DNA of 64,000 nt from Burkholderiaceae bacterium. Lineage in GTDB: Bacteria > Pseudomonadota > Gammaproteobacteria > Burkholderiales > Burkholderiaceae_D. Each line of letters opens with the position of its first letter. The first letter of the stretch is position 1. The DNA lies in contig JAOASL010000005.1 in NCBI GenBank assembly GCA_030158675.1, positions 1 through 64,000 of the forward strand, read 5' to 3'. The translations under genes were made by a program, and so were the position numbers. Under the pieces are notes generated by a model, which was not told where the DNA came from, did no database searches, and saw nothing but the letters and a program-made list of their open reading frames with translations. Below, in pieces: positions 46,681 to 55,113 of this stretch.

Positions 46681-48464
46681 AAACACTGACTGATCGACCC
46701 AAAGCACGCAGCGGACTGAAGACTCTCGCCGGCCTGCTGCCTTTTCTTTCGCCTTATCGCGCACGCATCACGGCTGCGGGCATTGCGCTAGTGATCGCCG
46801 CATCGGCCACGCTGGCCATACCGTATGGCTTTCGCAACTTGATCGACCTCGGTTTCACCACCGCCGGCAGCACACAGGCGGCGCATGTGAACCTGTACTT
46901 CATTGCGTTGTTCGCGGTCGCCTGCGTGCTGGCGCTGGCGACCGCGACGCGCTTCTATCTGGTGTCCTGGCTTGGTGAGCGCGTCACCGCCGACATTCGC
47001 AGCGCCGTGTATGCGCATGTGCTGCGGCAGAGCCCGCAGTTTTTTGAGACCACCCAGACCGGCGAAGTGCTGTCGCGGCTGACCACCGACACCACGCTGA
47101 TCCAGACCGTGGTGGGCACCAGTATCTCGATGGCGCTGCGCAATCTGCTGCTGCTAGCGGGCGGCCTGATGATGATGGTGTTCACCAGCCTGAAACTGTC
47201 GGCGATCATTCTCGTGATGCTGGTGGCAATCATCGTGCCTATCGTGATTGCCGGCCGGCGCGTGCGCAAGCTGTCACGCGCATCGCAGGACAGGATCGCC
47301 GACGCCTCGGGACTGGCTGGTGAAAAACTCAACGCGATCGCGGTCGTGCAGGCGCATGCGCATGAATCACGCGAGGCGAAACGCTTCGCAGATGCGGTCG
47401 AGCGGGCGTTCCTGACAGCGATCGAGCGCGTGCGCGCACGATCGCTGCTGACCGTGATGGCGATCCTGCTGGTATTTGCCGCCATCGTGTTCGTACTGTG
47501 GCTTGGCGCTCATGCGGTGATCGACGGCCGCATGAGCGCCGGCCAGCTGGCGCAGTTCATCTTGTACGCGATGATCGTGTCAGGCGCGATCGGTGCATTG
47601 TCCGAAGTGATCGGTGATGCGCAGCGTGCCGCCGGCGCAAGCGAACGGCTGCTGGAGCTGCTGGCGGTGCAATCGCCGATCGCTTCGCCCGCGCTGCCGC
47701 ATGCGCTCCCGGCACGTGCCGAGAACGGCTCGGCGCTGCGCGTCGAACATTTGTCGTTCGCTTATCCGTCGCGACCTGGCATGGCGGCGCTGTCCGATCT
47801 GTCGCTGGCGATCGCTCCCGGCGAAACCGTAGCGATCGTCGGGCCGTCCGGCGCTGGCAAGACCACCTTATTCCAGCTGCTGCTGCGCTTCTATGATCCG
47901 GCCGCCGGACGTATCCTGCTCGACGGCGTGGATCTGCGTGACCTTGCGCTGGACGAACTTCGCAATGCGATTGGCATCGTGCCGCAGGATACGGTCGTGT
48001 TCTCCGACAACGCGATGGAAAACATCCGCTATGGCCGTCCGGACGCGAGCGACGACGAGGTGATCGCCGCCGCGAAGCTGGCCGCAGCGCACGAGTTCAT
48101 CGATCGGCTGCCGGACGGTTACCAGGCTTTCCTCGGTGAGCGCGGCGTCAGACTGTCCGGCGGACAAAGGCAGCGCATCGCGATCGCGCGTGCGCTGCTG
48201 AGAAATCCGCCCTTGCTGCTGCTCGACGAAGCGACCAGCGCGCTGGATGCGGAATCGGAGCGGCTGGTGCAGCGGGCGCTGGAAGCCGCGATGGACGGAC
48301 GGACTACACTAGTGATCGCGCACCGACTGGCGACCGTGCAGCGCGCCACCCGGATCATCGTCATGGAACATGGCCGCATCGTCGAGACCGGCACGCACGC
48401 CGAGCTGGTCGCCGCCGGCGGCCTGTATGCCAGCCTGGCGGCGCTGCAGTTTGCGCCGCCCTGA
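46677..48464 (+). CDS. ABC exporter, fused membrane and ATPase domains
   Basis: A 595-residue half-transporter of the MsbA/ABCB class that would dimerise in the inner membrane. Six transmembrane helices lie within about residues 20-320 (IALVIAASATLAIPYG; LLTVMAILLVFAAIVFVLWL). The ATPase has Walker A GPSGAGKTTLFQLL near 393, Q-loop IGIVPQD, signature [18 protein letters not shown], and Walker B LLLLDEATSALD with the H-loop IAHRLATV. The catalytic Glu after Walker B is present. It overlaps the AttH-type gene (ATGA), so it belongs to the same operon; the substrate is unknown. Confidence 0.9.
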   Translation: MKTLTDRPKARSGLKTLAGLLPFLSPYRARITAAGIALVIAASATLAIPYGFRNLIDLGFTTAGSTQAAHVNLYFIALFAVACVLALATATRFYLVSWLGERVTADIRSAVYAHVLRQSPQFFETTQTGEVLSRLTTDTTLIQTVVGTSISMALRNLLLLAGGLMMMVFTSLKLSAIILVMLVAIIVPIVIAGRRVRKLSRASQDRIADASGLAGEKLNAIAVVQAHAHESREAKRFADAVERAFLTAIERVRARSLLTVMAILLVFAAIVFVLWLGAHAVIDGRMSAGQLAQFILYAMIVSGAIGALSEVIGDAQRAAGASERLLELLAVQSPIASPALPHALPARAENGSALRVEHLSFAYPSRPGMAALSDLSLAIAPGETVAIVGPSGAGKTTLFQLLLRFYDPAAGRILLDGVDLRDLALDELRNAIGIVPQDTVVFSDNAMENIRYGRPDASDDEVIAAAKLAAAHEFIDRLPDGYQAFLGERGVRLSGGQRQRIAIARALLRNPPLLLLDEATSALDAESERLVQRALEAAMDGRTTLVIAHRLATVQRATRIIVMEHGRIVETGTHAELVAAGGLYASLAALQFAPP

Positions 48465-48478
48465 GGGCGCCTTGACCG

Positions 48479-49018
48479 TCAATTCAGCATGCCGAGCTTT
48501 TCCGCAATCACGCGCTGCAAGCGGAAGAATTCATCAGGGTCGCCCAGACCGTCGCGGCCCATGTCGATCACGATTTCGAAAATTTCGCGTGCCTCTTTGG
48601 TTTCGCCAATCGCCGCGTAGCACTCGGCCAGACGGAATGCAGCGGGCACGGAATTCGGGTCGGCGATGAGATGGGTCGCGAAGAAGGTCGCCGCCAGCAA
48701 AGGATCACCGAGCAGCTGCAGGATCATGCCCGCCATGAACATGAAACGCGGATCGAGCGGCCGGTTCAGCGCAAGATGCAGCGCAATCGGCAAGGCCGCG
48801 TCGTACTGCTGTTCCTGAAACAGCTGATAAGCAACGGCATAGGCCTGTTCCGCCTCGAGGTCGGACCAGGAATCGACGATAGCTCTCTGCAAGCCGGTGG
48901 CAAGACTTTGCTGCAGCCGGGTGACTTTATCCGGCATCTCCTGAAAACCCTGATTGACCAGCGCGATCATGGACTTCACCTCATGATCGGTGGCCGCGGC
49001 GAGAAATGGGTCAATCAT
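48479..49018 (-). CDS. SycD/LcrH-type type III secretion chaperone (TPR)
   Basis: A 179-residue all-helical protein. AYQLFQEQQYDAALPIALHL, DPRFMFMAGMILQLLGDP and AAFRLAECYAAIGETKEARE are three TPR repeats at about residues 60-165, in the order and length of SycD/LcrH/CesD class II chaperones, which guard translocators before type III export. GGAG lies 6 nt before ATG 49018; ATG 49021 would add one Met. It is coupled to the small gene upstream (17-bp gap). There are no secretion apparatus genes in the window, so the system must lie elsewhere, if functional. Confidence 0.72.
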   Translation of the reverse strand: MIDPFLAAATDHEVKSMIALVNQGFQEMPDKVTRLQQSLATGLQRAIVDSWSDLEAEQAYAVAYQLFQEQQYDAALPIALHLALNRPLDPRFMFMAGMILQLLGDPLLAATFFATHLIADPNSVPAAFRLAECYAAIGETKEAREIFEIVIDMGRDGLGDPDEFFRLQRVIAEKLGMLN

Positions 49019-49035
49019 CATCTTCTCCGTTGCTC

Positions 49036-49392
49036 TCAGCGAAGCAACTGCTGCGAGTCGGCAAGCGCGGCCAGCACCGCGATGCAATCGGCTCGCAGGG
49101 CCGGCGTCATGGTACTCCCGCTCCGGCTGCCAGCCTCCGGACCGCCAGCGGCAGTCAGCCGGGCGAGCAATCGCTGCTGCTGCACACCGAAGTAAGCAAG
49201 CCGCTGTTCCGTCAGCGGAGATTGCTCCGACGGCGACGCAGAGGCCAGGGGCGCGGCCATCGTACCGGATGGCGGTACAGCGAGCGGCGTCAGGCTCGCC
49301 GGCGTCATCGTCGGGGCGGCGGGCGCGGACGCAGCGGGCTGCATATCGGTCGCGAGCTGCCCCGGTATAGAAGGCTTGAATTGAACAGTCAT
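49036..49392 (-). CDS. Small protein paired with SycD-like chaperone, possible secreted substrate
   Basis: A 118-residue protein. The first 60 residues are rich in Ala, Pro, Ser and Thr (TDMQPAASAPAAPTMTPASL) and look disordered; the end is a short helical part with QRLAYFGVQQQRLLARL. There is no signal peptide. GGGAG lies 8 nt before ATG 49392. It is followed by the chaperone gene in the same direction. Small, disordered-N-terminus proteins beside a chaperone are often type III substrates, but no family can be named. Confidence 0.6.
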   Translation of the reverse strand: MTVQFKPSIPGQLATDMQPAASAPAAPTMTPASLTPLAVPPSGTMAAPLASASPSEQSPLTEQRLAYFGVQQQRLLARLTAAGGPEAGSRSGSTMTPALRADCIAVLAALADSQQLLR

Positions 49393-49577
49393 GGATAGAA
49401 CTCCCTTGCACACTGATGTCGGACGCAACAGCCAGCCTGGCGTCCCGGCCACTTTCCGTGACCGCGACGCCAGAGATGTTCCCCGCTCGATGATTCCATT
49501 TTTTTAAGTGTCTCTGCGCCCAGAGCCGCGGCCGGGTAGCGAGGTAAAATAGTGCGCTTCGAACAGCCCCCCTGACC

Positions 49578-50372
49578 ATGCGCCAATACCTCGATTTCAT
49601 GCGCCATGTCTTCGAGCATGGCACCGAAAAGACCGATCGCACCGGCACCGGCACACGCTCGGTCTTCGGCTACCAGATGCGCTTCGACCTGCAGGAAGGC
49701 TTCCCTATGGTCACGACCAAGAAGCTGCACCTGAAATCCATCGTCCATGAGCTGATCTGGTTCCTGCAGGGTTCGACCAACATCGGCTACCTGAAGGACA
49801 ACGGGGTCAGCATTTGGGATGAGTGGGCCGATCAGAACGGCGAACTGGGTCCGATCTATGGATTTCAGTGGCGCTCGTGGCCGGCACCGAACGGCGAGCA
49901 CATTGACCAGATCGCTCAGCTGATCCGGCAAATCCAGTCCAACCCGGATTCGCGCCGACTGATCGTATCGGCGTGGAATGTGTCAGACATTCCGCGAATG
50001 AAGCTGCCGCCCTGTCATGCTTTCTTCCAATTCTATGTCGCCGACGGCAAATTATCCTGTCAGTTGTACCAGCGCAGCGCGGACATTTTCCTCGGTGTGC
50101 CTTTCAACATCGCGTCATATGCGCTGCTGACTCATATGGTGGCCGAGCAAACGGGACTGGACGTCGGCGACTTCGTCTGGACCGGCGGCGACTGCCATAT
50201 CTACGCAAACCATATCGGGCAGGTGCAAGAGCAGCTGTCGCGCGAACCGATGCCGCTGCCAAAGCTGGTGCTGAAGCGCAAGCCCGACTCGATCTTCGAT
50301 TACTGTTATGAAGATATCGAGGTTGTCGGTTACCAGTCGCATCCGGCGATCAAGGCGCCGATCGCGGTCTGA
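49578..50372 (+). CDS. thyA: Thymidylate synthase
   Basis: Makes dTMP from dUMP with methylenetetrahydrofolate, 264 residues. [18 protein letters not shown] at the N-terminus, [20 protein letters not shown], the active site [12 protein letters not shown] with the nucleophilic Cys, and [20 protein letters not shown] all fit. TAAAAT at 49547-49552 with a GC-rich discriminator could be the -10. Its last 23 bases overlap the 3' end of the convergent signalling gene. folA lies 4.1 kb downstream. Confidence 0.98.
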   Translation: MRQYLDFMRHVFEHGTEKTDRTGTGTRSVFGYQMRFDLQEGFPMVTTKKLHLKSIVHELIWFLQGSTNIGYLKDNGVSIWDEWADQNGELGPIYGFQWRSWPAPNGEHIDQIAQLIRQIQSNPDSRRLIVSAWNVSDIPRMKLPPCHAFFQFYVADGKLSCQLYQRSADIFLGVPFNIASYALLTHMVAEQTGLDVGDFVWTGGDCHIYANHIGQVQEQLSREPMPLPKLVLKRKPDSIFDYCYEDIEVVGYQSHPAIKAPIAV

Positions 50373-52497
50373 ACGCCGGTGATGACAACTGCAGCGCCAG
50401 GCCGGGCAAGTCCGCCGGCGGCACGGGTCGGCTGAAGTAATAGCCCTGCGCCATGTCGCAGCCCAGGTCGACCAGCTTCGCCAGCTGCTCCGCCGTTTCG
50501 ACACCTTCGGCGATGACTTCCATTCCAAGGTTGTGCGCGAGCTGGATGATCGACATGGCGATCGCCGCATCCTTATCCGATGTGGTCAGATTACGGATGA
50601 ACTGCCGATCGATCTTCAGTGCGTCCAGCGGAAATTGCTTCAGGTAGGCGAGCGATGAATAGCCGGTGCCGAAGTCATCGACCGATAGCCTCAGCCCCAT
50701 CGATTTGAGGACAGCGAGCACGGTGCACGTGCATTCGGTGTTGGCCATCAGCATGCTCTCGGTCAGCTCCAGTTCAACCTGCTCGACCGGCAATTCGGTC
50801 TGCTCCAGTATTCTGCGTATCGTCTGCACCAGGAACTTGTCGGCAAACTGGCGCGCCGACAGGTTCAGCGCGATCGTGCAATCCGGCGGCAGCAGATCGG
50901 CCCAGGCCTTGCGTTGCCGGCAGCCAGCGGCAAGCACCCACTGGCCGGCACGCACCATCAACCCGGTGTCCTCAAGAATGGGAACGAAGATCGATGGCTC
51001 GATCGTGTGGCCACCGTGGTTCCAGCGCAGCAGCGCCTCCAGTCCGACCATACGCCCGGTCACCAGGTCGAATTGCGGCTGATAGTGCAACGCCAGCGCT
51101 TCCTTCTCCACGGCCACACGCAATCCCTGCTCGAGCATCAGCGCGCCGTGGCCACGCGAATTCATCTCGGGCTGATAGAACGCATACAAGTTGCGGCCAT
51201 CGCGCTTGGCCTGGTACATCGCTACGTCGGCGGTCCGCATCAGCGTCTCGGTGTCTTCACCGCAGCCGGGGAAAGTGCTGATGCCGATGCTGGCGCTGAC
51301 GACCACTTCAACGTTATCGCGCAGCAGGAAAGGCTGCCTCAGCGCATTCAGGACTTTCTTCGCCACGGCCGCCGCATCGTCCGGAAATTCGAGGTCGCCG
51401 AGCACGATCGTGAATTCGTCGCCGCCCAGGCGGGCGACGATGTCATAGGCACGCACCTGCTCCTTCAGCCGGCGCGCGGCCGCCCGCAATAGCAAATCGC
51501 CGACTTCGTGACCAAGGTTGTCATTGATGCGTTTGAAGTGATCGAGATCAATGAACAACAGCGCCACATGGCTGCCACTGCGCTGCGCTTGCTCAATCGC
51601 CGCGTACAGCGCCGCCTTGAATGCGTTGCGGTTGCCCAGACCGGTCAGGAAGTCCGTCACGGTCTGCTGCCGCAACTCTTCCTCGAGCGCGCGGCGCTCG
51701 GTGATGTCCTGAAAAACGATGACTTCACCGTCCACCTTGCCGGCAAGCGGCGAACGGCAGCACGAGGCCAGAAAGCGCGTACCGTCAGCGCGCAGGAACT
51801 GCGCTTCCTCGACCGCCAGCGCCGTCGCATGCCGCCTACCTAGCCAGGGCGACTGCGAATCAAGCTCGTCGGATTCCGGTGCAGGCAGGTAGAAGTGCGA
51901 GAAACTGCGGCCGATCACCCCGGCAGGCTGGCTGGCGAGCATCACCAGCGCCGCCGGGTTGACGAATTTGACGATGCCGGCTTCATCCACACCGATCACG
52001 CCCTCACCCGCCGCATTCAGCATGGACTCGTAATAGGCCTTCGTGTTTTCCAGGCGGATGTACGCCTGCTGCAGGCGCCGGCGGGCAAGGTCGAGCTCGA
52101 GAAACAGCGCGACCTTGCTTTGCAAGACCACGGAATTCACCGGCTTGGTGATGTAATCGATCGCGCCCGCCTGGTAACCCCGAATCGCTGCTGCTTCATC
52201 ACGCTCGATCGCCGTAATGAAAATAATTGGAATCCCGCGCGTCTTGCGATTGCCACGCATCAGGCGCGCAACCTCATAACCGTTCATCACCGGCATCTGC
52301 ACATCAAGCAGCACCAGTGATACCTCGTACTCGAGCAGCAGCTGCAATGCCTGCTCGCCGCTGGTGGCGCTGAGCAACTTGTGCACGCCGTCGTCGAGCA
52401 GGGCCTCAAGGCTTGCCAGATTCTCCGGACGATCGTCCACCAGCAGGATGGTCTGCCGGTGATCCAGTTCGGGAAGCCGTTTTACCGGGGAATTCAT
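50350..52497 (-). CDS. Receiver-PAS-GGDEF-EAL cyclic-di-GMP protein
   Basis: A 715-residue cytoplasmic protein. A receiver occupies about 15-130 ([18 protein letters not shown]; phosphoacceptor in [12 protein letters not shown]), then a PAS region about 155-270. The GGDEF domain, about 280-445, has [16 protein letters not shown] with an intact GGDEF. The EAL domain, about 455-700, has [47 protein letters not shown] and EGVET, so both catalytic centres appear intact. It is separated by 3 bp from the upstream hybrid kinase gene, its likely phosphodonor. Its 3' end overlaps thyA. Confidence 0.94.
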   Translation of the reverse strand: MNSPVKRLPELDHRQTILLVDDRPENLASLEALLDDGVHKLLSATSGEQALQLLLEYEVSLVLLDVQMPVMNGYEVARLMRGNRKTRGIPIIFITAIERDEAAAIRGYQAGAIDYITKPVNSVVLQSKVALFLELDLARRRLQQAYIRLENTKAYYESMLNAAGEGVIGVDEAGIVKFVNPAALVMLASQPAGVIGRSFSHFYLPAPESDELDSQSPWLGRRHATALAVEEAQFLRADGTRFLASCCRSPLAGKVDGEVIVFQDITERRALEEELRQQTVTDFLTGLGNRNAFKAALYAAIEQAQRSGSHVALLFIDLDHFKRINDNLGHEVGDLLLRAAARRLKEQVRAYDIVARLGGDEFTIVLGDLEFPDDAAAVAKKVLNALRQPFLLRDNVEVVVSASIGISTFPGCGEDTETLMRTADVAMYQAKRDGRNLYAFYQPEMNSRGHGALMLEQGLRVAVEKEALALHYQPQFDLVTGRMVGLEALLRWNHGGHTIEPSIFVPILEDTGLMVRAGQWVLAAGCRQRKAWADLLPPDCTIALNLSARQFADKFLVQTIRRILEQTELPVEQVELELTESMLMANTECTCTVLAVLKSMGLRLSVDDFGTGYSSLAYLKQFPLDALKIDRQFIRNLTTSDKDAAIAMSIIQLAHNLGMEVIAEGVETAEQLAKLVDLGCDMAQGYYFSRPVPPADLPGLALQLSSPAFRPRSAP

Positions 52498-52500
52498 GAT

Positions 52501-54228
52501 CTACCCCTGTTCAGGTTCAAGCCAGATTTGCAGCAGGCGAATCAGGTCGTCCTGCGCCACTGGCTTGGCAAGATAATCGTCGGCGCCAGCCTCCAGGCAT
52601 TTCTCGCGATCGCCGCGCATCGCATGCGCCGTGACGGCAATGACAGGCGGGGTCGGATGCGGACGCTGCTTGAGTTCCCGAATCGCCTGATAACCGTCGA
52701 GAACCGGCATCATCATGTCCATCAGAATCAGGTCCAGCGGCGCAAGGCTGTCGACGGCATCCAGCGCCTGCTGCCCATTCATTGCGACCTCGACCTCGAA
52801 GCCGAGGTCTTCCAGCAAACTCGACATCGCATAGATGTTCCGCACATCGTCATCGACCAGCAGCAGGCGCTTGCCCGAGAACAGCGGCTGTCCGGACGCC
52901 AGCTCAGCAGCGGCAGGCGCACCGTCAGCTAATGCCAACGGATCCCCCGGCTCGCAGAACAGGCCGGCATAGAGCCTGGCCTCGCCCGGCTTGTCTTCGA
53001 CCAGCAGGTCGGACACGCTTGACGGCACCTCATCCTGCCGCGACGGCACACCTGGCGCATCGACCGGGCCGACCGGCAGGAATAGCGTGAACGTACTGCC
53101 CTGACCGGGCTGGCTGTCCAGCCGGATGTCTCCGCCAAGCAGCTGAGCCAGCGAGCGCGAGATCGACAGACCCAGCCCGGTGCCGCCGAAGCGCCGACTG
53201 GTCGAACCATCAAGCTGGCGGAAGGCATCGAAAATCACCTCTTGCTTGTCTTCGGGTATGCCGATGCCGGTGTCACTCACCGCCATGCCGATCCGGCTGC
53301 CGACTCCGCTGCCCTCGCCGAACAGACGAATGCCGATCCCGCCTTCGCTGGTGAATTTCAGCGCGTTCGACAGCAGGTTGCGAACGATCTGGAAAATCCG
53401 CTGATGATCGCTGCTGAAAAATGGCGGCGCGCCGACCTCTGCCGTCACGCTGAAATGCAGCTGCCTTGCCTCGGCCATCGGCCGGAAGCTGCGCTCGATG
53501 CTCTCGGCGAACTCCTTCAGCGAGATGGTCTCCATCATCACCGTCATCCGCCCGGCCTCGATCTTCGACAGGTCGAGGATGTCATTAATGAGCGTCAGCA
53601 GATCGCTGCCGGAGCGATGAATGATGTCCGCATGGGTCACCTGCTTCTGAGTCAGATTGCCCAACGGGTTGTTCTTCAGCTGTTCGGACAAGAGCAGGAT
53701 GCTGTTAAGCGGTGTGCGCAACTCATGCGACATATTCGCGAGAAACTCGGACTTGTAGCGGCTGGCCGCAGCGATCTGTTCAGTCTGCTCACGGAAGCGT
53801 TCCTCCGCGGCCTTGCGCTCGCGAATGTCGATGATGGAGCTGAGGACGCGCGTGCCTTCCGGCGTATGGATGGGATTCAGGCCGATCTCGATCGGTATCT
53901 CTTCACCGTCGCGCGTGCAGGCGAACAGGTCGCGCCCCGCTCCCATTGCCCGCGTCGTGGGGTCGGCCATGAACATGCCGCGCAATGACGGATGATGATG
54001 GCGAAAACGCTGCGGAATGAGGATTTCCACTTGCTTGCCAAGCAGTTCGTCACGCGAATAGCGGAACAGCTTCTCAGCTTGCTGGTTGACCAGCTCGATG
54101 CGACCGGACGAATCGGTGACGAGGATAGCGTTCGGAGCAGCTTCGACTACCAGCCGAAACAGCTCGCCGTCTGATCCCAGGGGCAGCTTGCTACCCTGGT
54201 CTACGAGGGGATGCGGACGATTCGGCAT
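52501..54228 (-). CDS. PAS-hybrid histidine kinase
   Basis: A 575-residue soluble kinase. A PAS domain spans about 20-145 (LVVEAAPNAILVTDSSGRIE). The HisKA dimer helix carries the phospho-His in SHELRTPLNSILLLSEQL. The ATPase domain has RNLLSNALKFTSEGG (N box), VSDTGIGIPEDKQEVIF and GGTGLGLSISRSLAQLLGG. A C-terminal receiver has LILMDMMMPVLDGYQAI. There are no membrane segments, so it senses a cytoplasmic cue. It is followed 3 bp later by the GGDEF-EAL protein, suggesting phosphorelay control of cyclic-di-GMP (inference). Confidence 0.94.
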   Translation of the reverse strand: MPNRPHPLVDQGSKLPLGSDGELFRLVVEAAPNAILVTDSSGRIELVNQQAEKLFRYSRDELLGKQVEILIPQRFRHHHPSLRGMFMADPTTRAMGAGRDLFACTRDGEEIPIEIGLNPIHTPEGTRVLSSIIDIRERKAAEERFREQTEQIAAASRYKSEFLANMSHELRTPLNSILLLSEQLKNNPLGNLTQKQVTHADIIHRSGSDLLTLINDILDLSKIEAGRMTVMMETISLKEFAESIERSFRPMAEARQLHFSVTAEVGAPPFFSSDHQRIFQIVRNLLSNALKFTSEGGIGIRLFGEGSGVGSRIGMAVSDTGIGIPEDKQEVIFDAFRQLDGSTSRRFGGTGLGLSISRSLAQLLGGDIRLDSQPGQGSTFTLFLPVGPVDAPGVPSRQDEVPSSVSDLLVEDKPGEARLYAGLFCEPGDPLALADGAPAAAELASGQPLFSGKRLLLVDDDVRNIYAMSSLLEDLGFEVEVAMNGQQALDAVDSLAPLDLILMDMMMPVLDGYQAIRELKQRPHPTPPVIAVTAHAMRGDREKCLEAGADDYLAKPVAQDDLIRLLQIWLEPEQG

Positions 54229-54515
54229 GGTGCTCCTTGGCAGTGCCTCGCGCTGCGACGACTACCGCTTGACGTGCAATCACGAACAGATCATGTGCAC
54301 TTTGAGAAAACTGAACACCATCCGTTCACTGCGGTCATCGCTCTTGCACGTCATCATACGAAAATTCCAGGCTTGTTGTTTAACGGTCACAAACTTTGAT
54401 CATTACGTTGCTTTACCGAAAAATCACGGGTGACGACGCAATGCGTTTTCCCGGCTCGCCCGCCTCACTGGCGCTTGTGAAGCCGTGCTTCGGCCTTCGG
54501 CTATGATGGCGTCTT

Positions 54516-55001
54516 ATGCCAGCCCAACTCACCCTGATCGTCGCCGTCGACCGTAACAACGGCATCGGCGTCAATAACACCCTGCCCTGGCGGCTGCCGG
54601 AAGATCTGGCGTTCTTCAAGAAGACCACCTCCGGACACGCGATCATCATGGGTCGCAAGACCTTCGATTCGATCGGCCGGCCCCTGCCCAACCGGCGCAA
54701 TATCGTCGTCACCCGCAACCCGGGCTGGGCACACGCCGGCGTCGAACGCGCGGCCTCGCTGGAGGAAGCGACCCGGATCGCCGGCGAGGGCGAAGTGTTC
54801 GTGATCGGCGGAGCGCAGATTTATACCGATGCCATCCGCGTGGCCGACAAGCTGATCGTCACCGAAATCGGCGCGACCTACGATTGCGATGCCTTCTTCC
54901 CGCCGATCGATGCAACCGTCTGGGCCGAGGTCGCGCGCGACACGCGCCACTCAGCCGAACACGGCTGGGATTATGCTTTTGTTATCTATCAGCGCCGCTG
55001 A
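54516..55001 (+). CDS. folA: Dihydrofolate reductase
   Basis: Reduces dihydrofolate to tetrahydrofolate with NADPH, 161 residues. NNGIGVNNTLPWRLPEDLAF includes the acidic substrate residue region, IIMGRKTFDSIGRPLPNR the cofactor site, and EGEVFVIGGAQIYTDAI the second cofactor loop. ATG 54516 lies 8 bp after a TATGAT -10-like box, so the transcript may be almost leaderless. It works with thyA, from which it is separated by two minus-strand signalling genes. Confidence 0.97.
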   Translation: MPAQLTLIVAVDRNNGIGVNNTLPWRLPEDLAFFKKTTSGHAIIMGRKTFDSIGRPLPNRRNIVVTRNPGWAHAGVERAASLEEATRIAGEGEVFVIGGAQIYTDAIRVADKLIVTEIGATYDCDAFFPPIDATVWAEVARDTRHSAEHGWDYAFVIYQRR

Positions 55002-55113
55002 CCCGCGTCCGGTTTTCACCACCCTGACATCCTAATCTGCGACAATCGCGCTTTCGTTTTTTGCCCTCCGGCCAGCAGGCCGGCGGCAGCCCGTCTGTAC
55101 AGGGAGATCCCGC

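Noticed and set aside
54380..54410. Second FNR-type site near TTTGATCATTAC upstream of the hybrid kinase
   Set aside because: Only one half-site is present; the second half does not match.
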